Positions 52,455-61,859 of a stretch of 64,000 bases of DNA are shown here, piece after piece. The number at the start of each line of letters is the position of its first letter. Positions within the stretch are counted from its first letter, which is position 1. This stretch comes from Bacillus cereus ATCC 14579 (GTDB taxonomy: Bacteria; Bacillota; Bacilli; Bacillales; Bacillaceae_G): the NCBI RefSeq assembly GCF_000007825.1, contig NC_004722.1:3264501-3328500 (forward strand), given 5' to 3'. A program made the position numbers and the translations under genes. The notes beneath the pieces were generated by a model. It was not told where the DNA came from. It searched no databases and saw only the letters and a program-made list of their open reading frames with translations.

Positions 52455-53003
52455 TTACGATGCATGTTCATCTTTCTTCTTCATTAACGCTCTTTTCTTC
52501 ATCGCCTTCGTTAAATATCCACCCTTAAACGAGCGAATTTCATACGAAGACATAAACGCTTTCGGTGCAATTTCATTAATGATTTCTAAAAGCTCTTTCT
52601 CTCTAGAACGCTTTGCGACGATATCTAAGCGATAACGTATAGAATTAATACCTTCGCCTTCAAATACTGTAACGCCAAATCCAGAGTGACGTAACTCATC
52701 TACTAATTCATTACAACGGTCTAGTAAACTAACTTGATACGTAATATAACCAATTGCTAATTTATTCTCTATATAACCGCCTAATAACAGTCCCGCACTA
52801 AAGCCAATGACATAGGCAACGATATTCATCCAATTTGATAAATCTTGAAACACAATACCTAAACTGACAATGTAAATAGCTCCTTCTAACAATCCAACAC
52901 CAGCAGCGGATCTTGTTTGATTCTTTACAAGCAAAATCGTACGGATTGTTAAAATTGGAACGTAAATAATTTGAAGCACAAAAATAAGTAGCGCTTGTAA
53001 CAT
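52455..53003 (-). CDS. UPF0316 (DUF2179/YebE-like) membrane protein
   Basis: 182 aa. Three transmembrane helices in the first ~75 residues, then a cytosolic DUF2179 domain (GFGVTVFEGEGINSIRYRLD, SRERELLEIINEIAP-like helix, SYEIRSFKGGYL). Family length is normal. The domain is thought to bind small ligands, but the function is unknown. AGAGGTGG site. Confidence 0.85.
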   Translation of the reverse strand: MLQALLIFVLQIIYVPILTIRTILLVKNQTRSAAGVGLLEGAIYIVSLGIVFQDLSNWMNIVAYVIGFSAGLLLGGYIENKLAIGYITYQVSLLDRCNELVDELRHSGFGVTVFEGEGINSIRYRLDIVAKRSREKELLEIINEIAPKAFMSSYEIRSFKGGYLTKAMKKRALMKKKDEHAS

Positions 53004-53176
53004 TGGTATCCACCTCTTTCAAAAAGTCTTTTGTCATAATAACATACATAACCTTTAGAAATCGATGGGTTTTTAATTTTTTTTTTATTATTTTTCATAC
53101 TATTGAAAAACGCAAAAAAGAAGCGTATTATATTTGTCGTTAATTTGATTACTTGTATCATATCGCTAAACTAAAA

Positions 53177-53198
53177 AAGGAACCTGATTAGGTCCCTT
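53177..53198 (-). terminator. Terminator after the AtpI-like gene
   Basis: AAGGGACCT / AGGTTCCTT with T run on the minus strand. Confidence 0.65.
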
Positions 53199-53201
53199 TC
53201 A

Positions 53202-53615
53202 TCATAGCTCTATGTTTTTTGAAGCATGTTCTCTTTGCTTCTCTTCTTCTTTCACTAACTGCATATTTGCATAAGCTAAATTTGCAATCATTAAAAAGTG
53301 ACCACCTAAAATACCTGTACCGAATGCCCACATTTCCATTTCATGCTCAATTTCATACATGATGATAGCTCCTAAAATAGCAGCTGCAAATCGGTTTAAA
53401 ACTCCTAATCCAGGAGCCTTTTTCTTCATTACGATACTTTTTCCGAGTTTCTCCACTCTGCGAGCTAATAACCAAAGACAATAGGCGCTTACTGCTAATC
53501 CAATACCGAACCCTGTCACTTGTTTTCCAAACGGAGTAATCGTCCACATAAGTAGTAAACCACTAAAGATCACATACAATTGTAATCGATATACACGTAA
53601 GGCTTCTTGAATCAA
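53202..53615 (-). CDS. ATP synthase I-like membrane protein
   Basis: 137 aa with four hydrophobic segments and the ATP-synthase-I layout: two helices, an RR-containing loop (LARRVEKLGKSIVMKKK), then FAAAILGAIIMYE and a final helix. AtpI proteins help insert the c-ring and are usually encoded at the head of the atp operon. No atp genes are here, so this call is tentative. TTG start with AGGAG. Confidence 0.5.
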   Translation of the reverse strand: MIQEALRVYRLQLYVIFSGLLLMWTITPFGKQVTGFGIGLAVSAYCLWLLARRVEKLGKSIVMKKKAPGLGVLNRFAAAILGAIIMYEIEHEMEMWAFGTGILGGHFLMIANLAYANMQLVKEEEKQREHASKNIEL

Positions 53616-53656
53616 AATATCCGCTCCTAAGTTCTCATTTTTTGTACTTTAGAAGA

Positions 53657-53685
53657 AAAGCAGCAACTTACACAGTTGCTGCTTT
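53657..53685 (-). terminator. Terminator overlapping the end of the CNNM-type gene
   Basis: AAAGCAGCAACT / AGTTGCTGCTTT with T-rich tail on the minus strand. Confidence 0.8.
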
Positions 53686-54996
53686 CTCTTCTTCTTGTTC
53701 TTGTTCCATCTTACGAATTTCAACACGTTTAATTTGGTAAGCGTCTTTTTCTAACACTTTAAATTCAAAACCTTCCGCCTCAACGTGTTGTCCTTCTTCG
53801 ATTTCATGATTTTGCATCATAATCCATCCACCGATTGTATCCACATCATCTTCTTCGATGTGTAATCCAAATAAATCTTTCACTTCTGAGATAAGCACTT
53901 TTCCATCAACAATAATATGTTGCTCGTTCACATGTTGAATTGGTGGTGCTTCATCTTCATCATATTCGTCACGAATTTCGCCGACGATTTCCTCCAAGAT
54001 ATCTTCAAGCGTTACAATTCCAGCTGTTCCTCCGTACTCATCATATAAAACAGCCATCGGAATTCGCTTCTTCTGCATTTGAAGTAATAAATCGTGAATT
54101 GGAGTCGTTTCCATCACTTCAATAATCGGACGCATATACGAGCGAATAGATGATAAATCTTTTTGATCCTCGGTCATATATCGAATAAAGAAATCTTTTA
54201 CGTTGACCATACCGATAATATCATCTTTATCTTCTCCAAAAATCGGATAACGTGTGTATCGCTCATTTTGGATTACTTTCATGTGTTCTTCTACTGAATC
54301 TTCCAGGTAGAAACCAACGATTTCTGTTCGCGGTACCATAATCTCTTTTGCAATACGATTATCAAATTCAAAAATATTATTTACATACTTGTATTCAGCT
54401 TGATTAATTTCGCCACTTTCATAGCTATCTGAAAGGATAAGACGTAATTCTTCTTCTGTATGAGCTACTTCATGTTCAGAAGCCGGTTTTAAACCGAATA
54501 AACCAGTTATCACACGAGCTGAACCGTTCAATACCCAAATAAACGGGTACATCACTTTATAGAACATCATTAGTGGAGCTGCAAATAATAATGTTACTTT
54601 TTCAGCCTTTTGAATTGCCATCGTTTTCGGAGCCAATTCCCCAACTACAACGTGTAAATACGTCATTAACATAAAAGCAAGACCAAATGTTAATACTGAT
54701 GAAATAGAAGGATTTAAGTTCCATTTCTCAAATAACGGGTGTAATAACTTTTCAATTGTCGGTTCACCTAACCAACCTAATCCCATAGCTGTAACTGTAA
54801 TACCTAATTGACAAGCAGATAAATATTCATCCAAATTTGTTGTTACCTTTTTCGCTGCTAAAGCACCGCGTTTTCCTTCCGCAACAAGCTGATCAATACG
54901 ACTTGAACGTACTTTTACAATCGCAAACTCTGCTGCTACGAAAAATCCAGTAAATGCGATTAAAATCGCAACCATGACTAAATTAAATATTTCCAA
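53668..54996 (-). CDS. CNNM/CorC-type membrane protein (hemolysin family)
   Basis: 442 aa. DUF21 membrane domain with four helices (residues ~1-200, including GWLGEPTIEKLLHP), two CBS domains (IMVPRTEIVGFY, YPIFGEDKDDIIGMVNVKDF, AVLYDEYGGTAGIVTLEDIL) and a C-terminal CorC_HlyC transporter-associated domain (VDTIGGWIM). Relatives take part in Mg2+ export or homeostasis. TTG start with AAGGGG. Divergence from transport genes gives no further hint. Confidence 0.9.
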   Translation of the reverse strand: MEIFNLVMVAILIAFTGFFVAAEFAIVKVRSSRIDQLVAEGKRGALAAKKVTTNLDEYLSACQLGITVTAMGLGWLGEPTIEKLLHPLFEKWNLNPSISSVLTFGLAFMLMTYLHVVVGELAPKTMAIQKAEKVTLLFAAPLMMFYKVMYPFIWVLNGSARVITGLFGLKPASEHEVAHTEEELRLILSDSYESGEINQAEYKYVNNIFEFDNRIAKEIMVPRTEIVGFYLEDSVEEHMKVIQNERYTRYPIFGEDKDDIIGMVNVKDFFIRYMTEDQKDLSSIRSYMRPIIEVMETTPIHDLLLQMQKKRIPMAVLYDEYGGTAGIVTLEDILEEIVGEIRDEYDEDEAPPIQHVNEQHIIVDGKVLISEVKDLFGLHIEEDDVDTIGGWIMMQNHEIEEGQHVEAEGFEFKVLEKDAYQIKRVEIRKMEQEQEEEKAATV

Positions 54997-55115
54997 TGAA
55001 TCCCCTTAGTTAAAAAACTAAGGTGTCCACCTCCTGTATACTATAATGTTTTCTTATTTGTTTGTTAGAAAACATAGCCCGATACAAAAATTAAAGAGGT
55101 CGGATTTCACTTATT

Positions 55116-55523
55116 CTATAATAATAGAGCAAGTGTCTGTATTAAAGCTGTCGTTTGACCTGATAAAGATTTCGATATTTTTTCACGTTGTGAATCAGTC
55201 AATTCATCTAAAAGCGGTTTTAACTCAGTAAGCTCCACTTCTAATCGATGAATATGGTCTGTCACTTCATTCACTTGTTTCGAAACGTGTTCATTGATAC
55301 CGAGCAGCTTCTTCTTCTCCTCGATTTTCTCTTTAATCTCACAAAGCGGCATATGCATTTCTTTGCACTTTTCAATAAATTGTAATGTCTCAAATGCTGT
55401 TTCGTCGTAATAGCGATAATTAGATTGAGATCGCTCCGCTTTTAAGATACCTAGATTCGTATAATAATCAATCGTTCGTTTCGACACGTGAGCCATGAGA
55501 GCCAACTGTCCGATTCGATACAC
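55116..55523 (-). CDS. MerR family transcriptional regulator
   Basis: 135 aa. MerR helix-turn-helix and wing at the N-terminus (MYRIGQLALMAHVSKRTIDYY, SNYRYYDETAFETL) and a long coiled-coil dimerisation helix, then a short tail without metal-binding cysteines. Probably acts at the dyad promoter just upstream. GTG start; its ribosome site is not ideally spaced. The CNNM-type gene downstream may be a target, by position only. Confidence 0.85.
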   Translation of the reverse strand: MYRIGQLALMAHVSKRTIDYYTNLGILKAERSQSNYRYYDETAFETLQFIEKCKEMHMPLCEIKEKIEEKKKLLGINEHVSKQVNEVTDHIHRLEVELTELKPLLDELTDSQREKISKSLSGQTTALIQTLALLL

Positions 55524-55561
55524 CTTCCCAACGATCTTCCCCCCTTGTTTATATTACTTAC

Positions 55562-55590
55562 ATCATACAATACATAAACTGTACAGTCAA
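55562..55590 (-). promoter_or_regulatory. merR promoter with dyad
   Basis: Minus-strand -35 TTGACT (55585-55590), 17-bp spacer, -10 TATGAT (55562-55567). The dyad ACTGTACAGT (55578-55587) overlaps the -35 and spacer. Likely autoregulated. Confidence 0.6.
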
Positions 55591-55784
55591 ACGTGACGGT
55601 TTATTATTCACAATTTATACAAAATTCCAATCTCCTCCTATGATGATTCAATACGAGTAATCTACACTTATACAATAAAATTACTAAACTACTACCTAAT
55701 CACTACATTATCTGCCACTTTTAACCTTTCTTATTTAAAAGCATATCCTACTAATAATGATTGCTTGTATAGGAGGGAATTAAT

Positions 55785-56558
55785 ATGAAAAAGACAATCA
55801 TTTCTCATTTTTATAATGAAGAATACCTACTTCCATGGTGGCTTATGCATCACACGAAAATATTCGATCACGGCATTTTAATTAATAGAGGGTCTACAGA
55901 TCGTTCCGTAGAAATTTGTAAGCTATTAGCACCCCACTGGGAAGTACGAAATTCAAGATTTCTTGAGTTTGATCCAACTAATACTGATATTGAAGTGATG
56001 GAAATTGAAAGAGAAGTTTCAGGTTGGAAAATCGTTTTAAATACTACTGAATTCTTTTGTTGTAATAATACTGAAGAATTTTTTTCATCTCTTCATACAC
56101 TAGGCCAAAACATGTATGCGATTAGAATGATTTTAATGATAGATAATCATAATTATAATTATTCAAAGCCTAGATATTCTATCCCCTTAGTAGAACAGCG
56201 ATACCACGGTGTCTTCCCTTATAACCCAAATCTCGGATGTGCTTGGAGATTTATTCACAATCATCTAGACGGTGCATATTTACCTGGTAGACATCATTCG
56301 CGGCACGGATATATAATTTATGACTATCCTTCATTTATTTTAAAATTTTATTTTAGCCCTTGGAATGAACAATCAAAGGCAAGAAAATTACAAATTACAC
56401 CTACCCTTTCAAAAAGGGGTGTTCAAATGGGACTTCAAACACATTACGGTCAATCTCCTGAAGTACTGGACATACGTTTTTTAGAGCTTAGTAACCTAAC
56501 ACAAGACCTCCGTCATAACCCTGAATATCAAGAATTATTTCCAAAATTCAAACCGTAA
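55785..56558 (+). CDS. Glycosyltransferase family 2-like protein, copy A
   Basis: 257 aa. N-terminal GT-A type strand FYNEEYLLPWW and GILINRGSTDRSVEIC (nucleotide-sugar binding), then GWKIVLNTTEFFCC with the acidic metal region, and conserved HSRHGYIIY. Resembles the glycosyltransferase 92/2 group. AGGAGGG site. It opens the CDP-sugar cluster and has a close paralogue in reverse orientation at the other end (60624-61385). Probably transfers the sugar made here. Confidence 0.8.
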   Translation: MKKTIISHFYNEEYLLPWWLMHHTKIFDHGILINRGSTDRSVEICKLLAPHWEVRNSRFLEFDPTNTDIEVMEIEREVSGWKIVLNTTEFFCCNNTEEFFSSLHTLGQNMYAIRMILMIDNHNYNYSKPRYSIPLVEQRYHGVFPYNPNLGCAWRFIHNHLDGAYLPGRHHSRHGYIIYDYPSFILKFYFSPWNEQSKARKLQITPTLSKRGVQMGLQTHYGQSPEVLDIRFLELSNLTQDLRHNPEYQELFPKFKP

Positions 56559-56673
56559 TATTTTCTGCATCGTCATCACCTCAAACATTTTCATTCACTT
56601 AATCAAAAACAATCTCATTTGCATAAAACATGAATACTGTATAAATAATAAATTTTTATTTTAGGAGGAAAAA

Positions 56674-57441
56674 ATGAAAGCTGTTATTCTTGCTGGTGGG
56701 TACGGTACAAGAATTGGGGAAGAAACACATTTAAAACCGAAACCTATGATTGAAATTGGAACAAAACCCATTCTATGGCACATTATGAGTTTGTATAGTC
56801 ATTACGGGATTACTGAGTTTATTATTTGCTTAGGCTATAAAGGATATGCAATTAAAGAGTTCTTTCTAAATTACAACTTACACATGTCTGATTTCACAAT
56901 ACAGTTAAACGATAATACAATTACTAGCCATTCTCATCGTGTAGAACCATGGAAAGTTACACTAATCGATACTGGTGTAAATACCGAAACGGGTGGCCGA
57001 GTGAAAAAGATTCAAAATTATGTCGGAGACGAACCTTTCTGCCTCACTTATGGTGATGGATTAAGTAATGTAAATATAAAAGAACTTATTACATTCCATA
57101 AAAAACATGGAAAATTGGCTACTGTTACTGCCGTACAACCTCCTGGTAGATTTGGTTCTCTCATATTAGATAAACAGTCTGTAACATCTTTTCAAGAAAA
57201 ACCATTAGGTGATGGCGGATGGATTAACGGTGGATTTTTCGTTTTAAATCCTGAAGTTTTCAATTACATTAGTGGAGATAAGTCTGTTTTTGAAACAGAC
57301 ACTTTAGTTCAGTTAGTAAACAAAAATGAATTGGCCGCATATCAACATTCTGGTTTTTGGCATCCGATGGATACATTGCGCGATAAAAATAAATTAGTCG
57401 AGCTATGGGAAAGTAATAGCGCTCCGTGGAAGGTTTGGTAA
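56674..57441 (+). CDS. rfbF: Glucose-1-phosphate cytidylyltransferase
   Basis: 255 aa. Makes CDP-glucose from CTP and glucose 1-phosphate. Nucleotidyltransferase signature AVILAGGYGTRIGEET, KPKPMIEIGTKPILWHIM, metal-binding TYGDGLSNVN and the closing FWHPMDTLRDKNKL are intact, and the length is normal. AGGAGG site. The next gene starts 1 bp after its stop. Confidence 0.95.
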   Translation: MKAVILAGGYGTRIGEETHLKPKPMIEIGTKPILWHIMSLYSHYGITEFIICLGYKGYAIKEFFLNYNLHMSDFTIQLNDNTITSHSHRVEPWKVTLIDTGVNTETGGRVKKIQNYVGDEPFCLTYGDGLSNVNIKELITFHKKHGKLATVTAVQPPGRFGSLILDKQSVTSFQEKPLGDGGWINGGFFVLNPEVFNYISGDKSVFETDTLVQLVNKNELAAYQHSGFWHPMDTLRDKNKLVELWESNSAPWKVW

Positions 57442-57442
57442 T

Positions 57443-58498
57443 ATGGCTTCATCATCTTTTTGGAATAAGAAAAAAGTATTTATTACAGGACATACTGGAT
57501 TTAAAGGCTCCTGGCTCACCCTTTTCTTAAGTTCTTTAGGTGCAGAAGTAGTAGGCTTTTCTTCTCATCCCCCATCCATTCCTAACATTTTTGAACAAGG
57601 TAACGTAGCAAAAGAGTGCACGACAATGAAAGGCGATATTACAGATTACCATTCTTTATTTCATGCCATGAAGCAGCATAAACCTGACATAATATTTCAT
57701 TTAGCAGCTCAGCCAATCGTAACCGCTTCATACAAAAATCCTATCGATACATTCAAAACGAATGTTTTAGGTACTGTCCACGTGCTAGAAGCAGCAAAGT
57801 CCGTCGAAAGCGTACGTGCCATTATTAATGTGACAAGCGATAAATGTTATGAGAATGACGGTAGTGGCGACCGAGCGTTCGTGGAAAATGACCGACTAGG
57901 AGGTTTCGACCCTTATAGCGCTAGTAAAGCTTGCGCTGAAATAGTGGCAACATCCTATCAAAAATCATTCTTCCGCACTAATACCCAGAAACTCGCCTCA
58001 GTCAGAGCTGGTAACGTCATCGGCGGTGGTGATTGGGCAGAAGATCGATTATTCCCTGATATCATTCGGGCATATTTGCACAATCATACTTTGTATATTC
58101 GAAACAAATATGCCGTCCGTCCGTGGCAACATGTTTTAGATCCTCTACATGGCTATATCCTTTTAGCTGAGAAACTTTGGAATGATGATAAATATGCAGA
58201 AGCGTGGAATTTCGGCCCAATGAATGAACCTAACAGAACCGTTCATGATGTCATTGAATCTGTAATAAAATTATGGAATAACCCACTAACAATCATTTCC
58301 TCCTCTACAAATACTCCTTATGAATCACCTGTTTTAACACTCGACAGTACAAAAGCAGTAAATAAACTCGGCTGGACTCCTAAGTTATCAACAGATGATG
58401 CTATCGCTTGGACTGTTGATTGGTACAAAAAATATGCATCTGGTGAAAATATAGAATCTTTCACACGACAACAAATCGATGTATTCAAAAATTTATAA
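57443..58498 (+). CDS. rfbG: CDP-glucose 4,6-dehydratase
   Basis: 351 aa extended SDR. Converts CDP-glucose to CDP-4-keto-6-deoxyglucose. NAD motif TGHTGFKGSW, HLAAQPIV, INVTSDKCYEN and catalytic YSASKA (YxxxK) are present; WQHVLDPLHGY is typical of the RfbG group. Translationally coupled to rfbF. Confidence 0.95.
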   Translation: MASSSFWNKKKVFITGHTGFKGSWLTLFLSSLGAEVVGFSSHPPSIPNIFEQGNVAKECTTMKGDITDYHSLFHAMKQHKPDIIFHLAAQPIVTASYKNPIDTFKTNVLGTVHVLEAAKSVESVRAIINVTSDKCYENDGSGDRAFVENDRLGGFDPYSASKACAEIVATSYQKSFFRTNTQKLASVRAGNVIGGGDWAEDRLFPDIIRAYLHNHTLYIRNKYAVRPWQHVLDPLHGYILLAEKLWNDDKYAEAWNFGPMNEPNRTVHDVIESVIKLWNNPLTIISSSTNTPYESPVLTLDSTKAVNKLGWTPKLSTDDAIAWTVDWYKKYASGENIESFTRQQIDVFKNL

Positions 58499-58510
58499 GG
58501 GGGCTATAAA

Positions 58511-59734
58511 ATGGAACAGAAAAAATGCCGTTTTTGCCACTCATTACTAACCAACACTTTTTTAGATTTGGGCGTTTCCCCTCTTGCTAATTCATTTGTA
58601 GCTCCTGAAAGCTCATATAAAATGGAACCTTTTTATCCGCTGCACACATTTGTTTGTAACTCTTGTTTACTCGTACAGCTAGATGAATTTGAATCCCCAC
58701 AAAATATTTTTCATAACTATTTATACTTCAGCTCTTACTCCTCAAGTTGGCTACTACACGCTAAACAATACGTAGAAATGGCGATTAAGCGTTTCAACTT
58801 AACGAAACATTCAAAAGTGATTGAAATCGCAAGTAACGATGGGTACTTATTACAATACTTTAAAAAAGAAAATATCGAGACATTGGGAATTGAACCCGCG
58901 AAAAACGTAGCAGAAATTGCTATCAAAAAAGGAATTCCTACTCATGTAAATTTTTTCAGTAATGACTTAGCAAAAAAATTGCCACAAGCTGATTTAATCG
59001 TCGCAAATAACGTATTAGCACACGTTCCGAACTTGCATGATTTTGTCGCTGGTTTAAAAACACTATTAAAACGTGATGGCACGATAACAATTGAATTCCC
59101 ACACTTATTAAACCTTATATCCTTTAACCAATTTGATACCATCTACCATGAACACTTCTCCTACTTCTCACTTATAAGCCTTCAAAAAGTTTTAAGTTAT
59201 CATCATTTAAAAATTATTGATGTAGAAGAACTTTCAACGCATGGTGGTTCCTTACGGATTTTTGTAAACCATCTAAGTGCCCAATCAACTATCCATTCCA
59301 ATGTTACAAAATTAATTCAAAAAGAAGTCGATCATGGGTTAGATACTTTAGATTACTATCTCCTTTTTTCTAAACGCATCGAACAATTGAAAATAAATAT
59401 TTTAAAGTTTTTTATTGAAGCGAAAGTTTTAAACAAACAAATTATCGGTTACGGTGCTCCAGCTAAAGGAAACACCCTTTTGAATTATTGCGGGATAGGT
59501 AAAGAATTTCTAGCTTATACAGTAGATAAAAATCCTCACAAACAAAATCTCCTTTTACCAGGAACTCGTATTCCAGTAAAATCTCCAGCAGAAATTAAAC
59601 GTACAAAACCGGATTACATTTTCATACTTCCTTGGAATTTGAAAGACGAAATTATGAAAGAATGCTCTTTCATTCGTGAATGGGGCGGTAAATTTTTAGT
59701 GACGGTTCCAGAAGTTGAGGTGATCGAGCCATGA
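58511..59734 (+). CDS. NDP-sugar C-methyltransferase
   Basis: 407 aa with the three-part layout of sugar 3-C-methyltransferases (TylC3 type). There is an N-terminal zinc site (CRFCHSLL, FVCNSCLLVQ), a SAM-dependent domain (VIEIASNDGYLLQYF, GIEPAKNV, NVLAHVPNLHDF) and a C-terminal sugar-binding domain (GYGAPAKGNTLLNY, YTVDKNPHKQ). Likely adds a branch methyl to CDP-4-keto-6-deoxyglucose. AAGGGG site. Overlaps the epimerase start (ATGA). Confidence 0.85.
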   Translation: MEQKKCRFCHSLLTNTFLDLGVSPLANSFVAPESSYKMEPFYPLHTFVCNSCLLVQLDEFESPQNIFHNYLYFSSYSSSWLLHAKQYVEMAIKRFNLTKHSKVIEIASNDGYLLQYFKKENIETLGIEPAKNVAEIAIKKGIPTHVNFFSNDLAKKLPQADLIVANNVLAHVPNLHDFVAGLKTLLKRDGTITIEFPHLLNLISFNQFDTIYHEHFSYFSLISLQKVLSYHHLKIIDVEELSTHGGSLRIFVNHLSAQSTIHSNVTKLIQKEVDHGLDTLDYYLLFSKRIEQLKINILKFFIEAKVLNKQIIGYGAPAKGNTLLNYCGIGKEFLAYTVDKNPHKQNLLLPGTRIPVKSPAEIKRTKPDYIFILPWNLKDEIMKECSFIREWGGKFLVTVPEVEVIEP

Positions 59735-60639
59735 AGAAAGTTGTTGTAACAGGTGGTAGTGGCTGGATAGGTAAATATGTTGTACATTCACTTATACAAA
59801 AGGGATATGAAGTGCACGCCACGTATAATAAAAATAACCCCTCTCACCTCCCTTGCCATTGGCATAAAGTAAACTTGCTTCGCGATGACGAAGTAAAACA
59901 ATTCATTTCGGATGTTCAGCCTAGCCATCTCATTCACCTTGCTTGGGAAGCAGTGCCACCAGCATGCTATGTATCTATTAATAATTACTATTGGCTAAAG
60001 TCTAGTATTTCATTGATTCAACACTTCACAACATGCGGCGGAAAGCGTGTTGTCGTTGCAGGTACTGGCGCAGAGTACGAATGGTTTAACGGCGTATTAT
60101 TTGAAGATTCATCGCTCCTTTCCTATAAAACCCCGTATTCTTTATGTAAAAATGCACTGCACTCCTGGCTAGAAACGTATGCACAACAAACAGGCCTCAG
60201 CATGTGTTGGGGCCGCATTTTTCATATGTATGGACCTCACGAACAAGGTAATCGGCTCGTTTCTAATATTATCACTTCCTTATTAAAAAATGAGGAAGCA
60301 CTATGTACACATGGAAAACAATCGAGAGATTTCCTCCATGTGAGTGACGTCGCAGACGCTCTCGTAACAGTATTAGAACATGGCGTTACAGGCACCATCA
60401 ATATCGCTTCAGGTCAATCTGTACAAATTAAAGAACTAGCTTCTATCATCGCTAAAAAGATAGGAAAAGAACATTTAATTAAACTAGACGCGATTCCTTT
60501 CTCTAAGGATGAACCTTTATTCGTCGGCGTTAGTGTAGAACGTTTAAAAACTGAAGTAAACTGGGAAACCAACATACGATTTAAATACAGGAATAGAAGA
60601 AACAATTTTATGGTGGGAATCATTTATACAAAAACATAA
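59731..60639 (+). CDS. NAD-dependent epimerase/dehydratase with frameshifted tail
   Basis: 302 aa extended SDR: GGSGWIGKYVVHSL, HLAWEA, GTGAEYEW and TPYSLCKNA (YxxxK). It probably reduces or epimerises C-4 of the methylated sugar. The last ~18 residues look out of frame. Removing one T from the TTT at 60580-60582 gives RLNTGIEETILWWESF and IQKHNDIRH, ending at 60655, a normal family tail. The domain is otherwise intact, so activity may survive. Confidence 0.85.
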   Translation: MKKVVVTGGSGWIGKYVVHSLIQKGYEVHATYNKNNPSHLPCHWHKVNLLRDDEVKQFISDVQPSHLIHLAWEAVPPACYVSINNYYWLKSSISLIQHFTTCGGKRVVVAGTGAEYEWFNGVLFEDSSLLSYKTPYSLCKNALHSWLETYAQQTGLSMCWGRIFHMYGPHEQGNRLVSNIITSLLKNEEALCTHGKQSRDFLHVSDVADALVTVLEHGVTGTINIASGQSVQIKELASIIAKKIGKEHLIKLDAIPFSKDEPLFVGVSVERLKTEVNWETNIRFKYRNRRNNFMVGIIYTKT

Positions 60640-61385
60640 CGATATACGTCACTAAATCGTAAATCCTTCGTTCCTCTCGCTAATTCCTTATACCATTCTT
60701 CTAATCTTTCCGGCGTAATAATATGGTGCGTCCCCATTCCCCCATGCTTACTAGCTTCAGAAAGAGTCGGACCAATTTGTAACTTTCTCTTTCTCATCAC
60801 ATCGTTCCACGGACTAAATCCAAACCATAATATACAAGCAAGAGGTGGATAAATCATCGATTCATGCGCAGATAAATGTCTTCCAACCGTATAACTTCCA
60901 TGCTCATGATTATGAATAAATCTACCTCTTCTCCATAACGGCCAATCTTCTGGTAAATAACCATGAAATCGCTGTTTCATTAAAGGTATTCCAAAGTTAA
61001 GGTCAGGATAGTTGTAGTTAGGATCATCAACCATAATAAGCCCGTCCAGCCAATACATCCTCCCCCCCAATTCATTTAGCGATTTCCAAAACTGATTTTT
61101 ATCTTGCACGCAAAGAAACTCAGTCGTATTTAAAATCATTTTCCATCCTTGTACTTCTTGTTCTATCCTCATCACTTCATGATCTGTCGCATATGCATCA
61201 AACTCTGGATTTACAGAATCTCGCACCTCCCAATGCGGTGCGAATTTTTTACAAATCTCAACGGAACGATCTGTTGAACCTTTATTAATTAAAATACCAT
61301 GATCAAAAAGTTTCGTATGATGCATAAGCCACCATGGCAATAAATACTCTTCATTGTAAAAATGTGAAATAACGGTTGTAGTTAT
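60624..61385 (-). CDS. Glycosyltransferase family 2-like protein, copy B, with non-standard start
   Basis: 253 aa if read from 61385. The sequence is clearly paralogous to 55785-56558 (same FYNEEYLLPWWLMHHTK, GSTDRSVEIC, GWKMILNTTEF). Where copy A has ATG, this gene has ATA (61383-61385), with GAGGAGGAG seven bases upstream; ATT codons lie just before. The first standard start, TTG 61340, would remove the nucleotide-binding strand. So either initiation is at ATA/ATT or the start codon is lost. Its 3' end overlaps the epimerase tail. Confidence 0.75.
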   Translation of the reverse strand: MTTTVISHFYNEEYLLPWWLMHHTKLFDHGILINKGSTDRSVEICKKFAPHWEVRDSVNPEFDAYATDHEVMRIEQEVQGWKMILNTTEFLCVQDKNQFWKSLNELGGRMYWLDGLIMVDDPNYNYPDLNFGIPLMKQRFHGYLPEDWPLWRRGRFIHNHEHGSYTVGRHLSAHESMIYPPLACILWFGFSPWNDVMRKRKLQIGPTLSEASKHGGMGTHHIITPERLEEWYKELARGTKDLRFSDVYRYVFV

Positions 61386-61485
61386 AATAATCTCCTCCTC
61401 TTTCTCTATTAATCTACTTTTTATCCTACAACCAATATACTCATAAGCAAAAATATGTTTCCTAATTATTGATCAAATATTATTA

Positions 61486-61836
61486 TTAATATTTTTGTAA
61501 GTTTTCCTTTGGTACCCAGCCCTTCTCACCATCTCTTCCTTCGCACCAAACCCATTCATTCAATTCTTCTAATCCGATCAATCTTTCTCCAATATTCACA
61601 TTTAATTCTTTCGCAGTATATTGTTTTATAATAATTCCTGTTCCATTCATATCTTTTCTTATAATTTGCTCCGGAACCCATCCTTTCCGGTTATACTTCT
61701 CTTCGTGACAAAACATCCAGTTTTCCCAGTTTTCCGGACCAGCGTAACTCTCTATCATTTTCACTACATCCCCCTCTTCTAAGCGAATTGGATTAGGATA
61801 ATTGCTAACATGTGATTTTATAACGATATATTTCAT
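61486..61836 (-). CDS. Two-SH3-domain protein
   Basis: 116 aa from the ATG at 61836 (GGAGG upstream). Two SH3-like repeats: the first contains LEEGDVVKMIESY, MFCHEEKYNRKGWVPEQII, the second IGERLIGLEELN, VWCEGRDGEKGWVPKENL. No signal peptide, so cytosolic. Function unknown. Divergent from the EamA operon across a perfect 12-bp palindrome. Confidence 0.85.
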   Translation of the reverse strand: MKYIVIKSHVSNYPNPIRLEEGDVVKMIESYAGPENWENWMFCHEEKYNRKGWVPEQIIRKDMNGTGIIIKQYTAKELNVNIGERLIGLEELNEWVWCEGRDGEKGWVPKENLQKY

Positions 61837-61859
61837 AACAACCTCCAATAATCAGAAAA

